From positions 9,003-73,002 of the forward strand of contig CALTTF010000003.1 in assembly GCA_943908385.1 (NCBI GenBank): 64,000 nucleotides of DNA, read 5' to 3'. This document shows positions 60,657-64,000 of the stretch, piece by piece. This stretch comes from an uncultured Corynebacterium sp. (GTDB taxonomy: Bacteria > Actinomycetota > Actinomycetes > Mycobacteriales > Mycobacteriaceae). The notes below the pieces were generated by a model. The model saw only the letters and a list, made by a program, of their open reading frames with translations. It did not search any database and was not told where the DNA came from. How positions within the stretch are numbered: position 1 is the stretch's first letter; every line of letters begins with the position of its first letter. The position numbers and the translations under genes are program-made.

Positions 60657-61442
60657 ATGGCACGCACACCACTTATCGCCGGTAACTGGAAGATGAACCA
60701 CGACCACCTCGAGGCCATCTCCCAGGCGCAGCGCCTCGCATTTGCGCTGCCGGGGGACTACTACGAGGACGTCGACGTCGCCCTCACCGTTCCCTTCACC
60801 GACCTGCGCTCCCTGCAGACTCTCGTCCAGGGCGACAAGCTGAAGATCACCTACGGGGCCCAGGACGTCTCCGCCCACGAGTCCGGCGCCTACACGGGCG
60901 AGATCTCCGCCGCGATGCTGGCCAAGCTCGACTGCACCTGGGTGGTCGTCGGCCACTCCGAGCGCCGCGACTACCACAACGAATCCAATGAGCTCGTCGC
61001 CGCAAAGGCTAAGGCCGCGCTCGACAACGGCATCAGCCCGATCGTCTGCGTCGGCGAGCCCTTGGATGTGCGCGAGGCGGGGGAGCAGGTGGACTTCGTC
61101 GTCAAGCAAACGCGCGAATCTCTCGCCGGCCTGTCCACCGAGGAACTCTCTAAGACCGTGATCGCCTACGAACCGGTCTGGGCCATCGGCACCGGCAAGA
61201 GCGCCTCCGCAGAGGACGCGCAGGAGATCTGCGCCGCGATCCGCGGCCTCATCGCAGAGCTTGCCGACGACACCGTCGCCTCCTCCATCCGCATCCTCTA
61301 CGGCGGATCCGTGAAGGCCGACACTGTCGCCGACATCATTGGCCAGCCCGATGTCGACGGCGGCCTCGTCGGCGGCGCCTCCCTCGACGGCAACGACTTC
61401 GCCAAGCTCGTCGCCGCCGCAGGCGACACCGTCCGCGCCTAA
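60657..61442 (+). CDS. tpiA: Triosephosphate isomerase
   Basis: Interconverts DHAP and glyceraldehyde-3-phosphate. The 261-residue TIM barrel has the active-site [12 protein letters not shown] (Lys13-type), [14 protein letters not shown] (His95-type), [15 protein letters not shown] (Glu165-type with flexible loop) and [17 protein letters not shown] precedes the ATG. A terminator follows before secG. Confidence 0.98.
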   Translation: MARTPLIAGNWKMNHDHLEAISQAQRLAFALPGDYYEDVDVALTVPFTDLRSLQTLVQGDKLKITYGAQDVSAHESGAYTGEISAAMLAKLDCTWVVVGHSERRDYHNESNELVAAKAKAALDNGISPIVCVGEPLDVREAGEQVDFVVKQTRESLAGLSTEELSKTVIAYEPVWAIGTGKSASAEDAQEICAAIRGLIAELADDTVASSIRILYGGSVKADTVADIIGQPDVDGGLVGGASLDGNDFAKLVAAAGDTVRA

Positions 61443-61462
61443 ACACTGCCACACCCACGGAG

Positions 61463-61502
61463 CTTCCCCGGCACGCCAATGCTGGGGAAGCTTCCCCGTT
61501 CA
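61463..61502 (+). terminator. Rho-independent terminator after tpiA
   Basis: 12-bp stem (61463-61474 with 61481-61492, one G-T pair), 6-base loop CGCCAA, then TTCCCCGTTC. The T-tract is weak. Confidence 0.7.
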
Positions 61503-61553
61503 TGTAACATGTGAACGGTTAACCGCCCGTACCCGATATGGAGGCATCTTCAC

Positions 61554-61790
61554 ATGACCCTCGCACTGCAGATCATCCTGGTTATCGCATCCCTGCTGAT
61601 GACTGTCTTCGTTCTGCTGCACAAGGGCAAGGGCGGCGGCCTGTCCTCCCTCTTCGGCGGCGGCGTCCAGGCGAACCTGTCCGGTTCCACCGTCGTGGAG
61701 AAGAACCTCGACCGCTACACCGTGGCCGTGGCGATCATCTGGATCGTCTGCATCATCGGCCTGAACCTGATCCAGGCGTACGGCCTGTAA
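61554..61790 (+). CDS. secG: Preprotein translocase subunit SecG
   Basis: 78-residue inner-membrane protein of the SecYEG channel. Two hydrophobic segments (about 2-20, LALQIILVIASLLMTVFVLL, and 54-74) flank a loop with the conserved KGKGGGLSSLFGGG. An AT-rich -10-like TAACATGTG lies about 45 bases upstream, so secG probably has its own promoter. The gene is convergent with the downstream TPR gene, only 12 bases apart. Confidence 0.93.
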   Translation: MTLALQIILVIASLLMTVFVLLHKGKGGGLSSLFGGGVQANLSGSTVVEKNLDRYTVAVAIIWIVCIIGLNLIQAYGL

Positions 61791-61802
61791 GAATCACTCC
61801 GC

Positions 61803-62657
61803 CTAAATCAGCCCCTGATCCTTCAAGAACTGGAGGTAACGCGGGGGCTCTTCTTCAAAAATCTCCGGGATCATCATGTATGCCGCGATGAGCCCGTTTG
61901 CGGCTGGTCGCTCATAGCCGAGCTCGTACTCGCACTGACCCAGTCGCAGTTGGATATACGGGTTCTGGATTCCGCCGGGCGATTGCGTTGCGTCGAAGAA
62001 CGCGTCGCGGGCGGCCTGCCAGTCACCAAGTTCTATTAGGGCATCGCCCATCGTGCCGAAGAACCACATGGCCCCGTCCGCCAACCGGGGATTAGCCAGA
62101 AGTGCCAAACCTTGACGGCACAACTCGATGGCAGAACGGTAATCCTCGGCATCCATCAGATCATTGATGCGCTCGGCGAGCTCCTGCACCTCCGGTGAGT
62201 CGACTTCGGAATGCTGTGCGGGATTCTCTTCGGGACTGGTGATCTCACCCGTAGCGACAGCCACATAAATCTTGTCCTTACCGAACCCGGCCGTACCGAA
62301 CTCTTCGTACAGATCGGAAAGGATCGCCTGTGCCCGCTCTTTGGAGCCAACGTGCCAGTCGATCACACCCTCGTAGAACCGGCGTTCCTGATCGTCTTCC
62401 GGGTACCACCGGGCGAAGCGGTGGAACCACCGAGCCATGTCGTTGTAGGCGCCCAGTCGCATCATCTGCGCCAATGCGGTGTTCAGAATGAGTTTGAGCT
62501 TCTCGGTGTCTTCCTCATCGCCGGGGAACATGGCCCACATCTGGTTGTACAAAGCGACCAGCGTCGAAGCGTCGCCCTGCTCTACCGCTGCGTCGATGCG
62601 AGGATTCAAGTCGTTTTTGAAGGTGTTTTTGAAGCTCTTCCATGCTGCGTCATCCAT
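61803..62657 (-). CDS. TPR-like helical-repeat protein, unknown
   Basis: 284 residues, acidic, no signal peptide. Repeating helices with small-residue and aromatic spacing typical of TPR arrays are visible: AAVEQGDASTLVALYNQM, MARWFHRFARWYPEDDQERR, RINDLMDAEDYRSAIELCRQG and ALIELGDWQAARDAFFDAT. The last two look like tandem TPR units. Such orphan TPR proteins often act as scaffolds or immunity proteins, but nothing here identifies a partner. It replaces the gene order expected after secG in related species. AGGAGG is seen upstream of the ATG on the minus strand. Confidence 0.75.
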   Translation of the reverse strand: MDDAAWKSFKNTFKNDLNPRIDAAVEQGDASTLVALYNQMWAMFPGDEEDTEKLKLILNTALAQMMRLGAYNDMARWFHRFARWYPEDDQERRFYEGVIDWHVGSKERAQAILSDLYEEFGTAGFGKDKIYVAVATGEITSPEENPAQHSEVDSPEVQELAERINDLMDAEDYRSAIELCRQGLALLANPRLADGAMWFFGTMGDALIELGDWQAARDAFFDATQSPGGIQNPYIQLRLGQCEYELGYERPAANGLIAAYMMIPEIFEEEPPRYLQFLKDQGLI

Positions 62658-63090
62658 CGGTGGTCCTCCTAGCTCGTCATGTATCGATACTGGACGTGGC
62701 CAAAGTGTCCCAGCGCGCCGTTCAACTGGCTCGACCTAGAATCTAATCGAAAATGGCTGTCCGAGTTTCGCTCGTGTTCGGCGTCAACTTGCTGCATGTT
62801 GGATCAACTCTCGTCGATCCCCTCGGACACCGCGCATACCGGCGGAGTGCTCGGCTACATATCCATCGCCTTGGTTCGCCGCATACCGCATCCCGTTGGG
62901 CGTCATCGTGATGATTCTGCTCGCTACCGGGGTCATGAGCGCCTATTAGAAAGTTCTTAGCGTAACGGAACCGCAGGTTGTGGTTCGTTTCCGTCGGTGT
63001 GCCTGTGGACAAGTCTGTTTTTCGGCGGGTTATCCACAGGTTTTGGGTGGTTTTCTCAAAGTCGGTGCTTTTGTCTTTAGCGTTTGTGTC
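62658..63090. other. 433-base divergent intergenic region, no supported gene
   Basis: Lies between the divergent TPR and HNH genes. One plus-strand frame ends in a hydrophobic 20-residue stretch (YRIPLGVIVMILLATGVMSA) at 62947-62949, which may be a remnant of a membrane protein, but no start codon precedes it. No terminator or strong promoter was recognised. The AT-richer segment 62940-63090 carries the HNH gene's leader. Confidence 0.5.
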
Positions 63091-64000
63091 ATGAGCGATT
63101 TTGACGCGTTTCTTGGATCACTTGGCAGCCCGATGGATATCCTGGCCGGTTTCGACCGCCAGGCTGCTCGTGCTGCCGGCGTCAAGCCCTCCGCGTACGT
63201 TGAGTGGGAGAAAGCCCACGAGGTCTACTTCGGTGCGACCCGCTTCAAGCGCCAGCAGGCTAATGCTGTTCGTGTTGCCCGGGAGACTGGGAAGTCGTTG
63301 GATCAGATTCTGTTCATCGAGCAGCAGGTGCGCGCCGTGTCGTCCGACCGCGACACCTGGAAGCTGCGCCTTGCCCTGCTGTCGGTGCGCGGCGACTACA
63401 AGACCTTGCAGCGCCGCGCTAAGGAGATCGTCCCCGATCCGGACGCCGACACACCCGCCCCGCAGTCCAGCGTCCGGTTCGGCCGGTCGCGGAAAGGCAA
63501 GCGGACCTTCAGCGCGACTGGCGAAGAACGCGTCATCGCCGCGTTGGAGCACTCCCTGCGCCAGAACTTGGACTCCGACCGGCCGGAGGGCCCGCAGATG
63601 TACGAAGCGTTCGCCGAACTGCTTCGCGGCGACGGCGGTGTCGCCGCTGCGGTGCCGCGCCCGTTGATCCAGATCCCGCTGCCGGACTACATAAAGATCC
63701 TTGCGGGTAAGGGCGATGAGACGATCCTTGGGTTGTCGGACGGCACCACGATGACTGGTGCCGAGTATTTGACCCACCACCACTCCAAAGAGTTGGAGGT
63801 TGCGTTGTTCCACCCGCAGGCAGGTCCGGTGAACTTGTACAGCACGCAGCGGTTCGCGAATCAGAAGCAGCGGGACTTGGCGCGGGCGACGTTGACGACG
63901 TGCCCGGTGCCTGATTGCCGGCATGCGGCGGATAATTGCGAGGTTCACCACATCACACCGTGGGCCCGCGGTGGGCCCACCAACATGGACAACCTGTCGG
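63091..64000 (+). CDS. HNH endonuclease family protein (truncated by the window end)
   Basis: At least 303 residues, open at the right edge. An N-terminal helical domain (DILAGFDRQAARAAGVKPS, then a basic helix KRQQANAVRVARETG) like that of the multi-copy corynebacterial HNH family is followed by a C-terminal HNH nuclease region. That region has TCPVPDCRHAADNCEVHH, including the Cys pairs and His, and TPWARGGPTNMDNL with the Asn. Members of this family occur in several copies per genome and are thought to be selfish or recombination-linked, but their activity is not established. The start is ATG 63091. Confidence 0.85.
   Translation, partial: MSDFDAFLGSLGSPMDILAGFDRQAARAAGVKPSAYVEWEKAHEVYFGATRFKRQQANAVRVARETGKSLDQILFIEQQVRAVSSDRDTWKLRLALLSVRGDYKTLQRRAKEIVPDPDADTPAPQSSVRFGRSRKGKRTFSATGEERVIAALEHSLRQNLDSDRPEGPQMYEAFAELLRGDGGVAAAVPRPLIQIPLPDYIKILAGKGDETILGLSDGTTMTGAEYLTHHHSKELEVALFHPQAGPVNLYSTQRFANQKQRDLARATLTTCPVPDCRHAADNCEVHHITPWARGGPTNMDNLS

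Noticed and set aside
62830..62949. Hydrophobic frame ending near 62949
   Set aside because: No start codon and only about 20 hydrophobic residues; described as a possible remnant, not called a gene.

Overview
The window is a G+C-rich (about 63% by eye) stretch of an actinobacterial chromosome, almost certainly a Corynebacterium species. The evidence is gene order (alaS-ruvX-mltG-aroE / aroC-aroK-aroB-aroQ-pepQ-efp-nusB / pyrR-pyrB-pyrC-carA-carB-pyrF-mihF-gmk-rpoZ / coaBC-metK / priA-def-fmt-rsmB-rpe-ribD-ribE-ribBA-ribH / uvrC-rapZ-yvcK-whiA-gap-pgk-tpiA-secG), the lineage-typical genes mihF and whiA, a PriA without an ATPase site, and an McbR-type operator in front of metK. No rRNA, tRNA, CRISPR array or insertion sequence was seen.

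Layout. 0-5.5 kb: a membrane-anchored zinc peptidase (minus strand), aspS, an APH-fold kinase-like gene and rarA. 5.6-18.6 kb: alaS, ruvX, mltG, the shikimate genes aroE, aroC, aroK, aroB and aroQ, a lone prepilin peptidase, pepQ, efp, nusB and a PPK2-type polyphosphate kinase. 18.7-25.3 kb is accessory: two lipoproteins, one of them the binding protein of a three-gene sugar-type ABC importer, then a minus-strand group with a small membrane protein, two YbjN-like genes and an SRPBCC-epimerase gene interrupted by an in-frame TGA. 25.4-35.2 kb: the complete de novo UMP operon behind a candidate PyrR-binding hairpin, then mihF, gmk and rpoZ, closed by a strong terminator. 35.5-37.9 kb: an inserted pair, a DUF3558-type lipoprotein and a Gly/Ala-rich protein, with a sharply AT-richer segment across their junction. 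38-40.5 kb: coaBC and metK. 40.5-42.9 kb: two membrane proteins and a secreted polysaccharide deacetylase (minus strand). 43-52.3 kb: priA, def, fmt, rsmB, rpe and the riboflavin genes. 52.4-61.8 kb: a PH-domain-like membrane protein, uvrC-rapZ-yvcK-whiA, gap-pgk-tpiA and secG. 61.8-64 kb: an orphan TPR-like gene and a truncated HNH endonuclease gene, where related corynebacteria carry ppc.

The most unusual signal is not a gene. The 11-mer CGTCGATAAGC (or its complement GCTTATCGACG) occurs exactly 13 times on both strands, where far fewer than one copy is expected. Inside genes it forces uncommon Leu codons (CTT, once TTA), and two intergenic copies sit directly after stop codons. It behaves like a genome-wide DNA signature, such as an uptake, recombination, chromosome-organising or protein-binding word. 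Nothing in this window says which.
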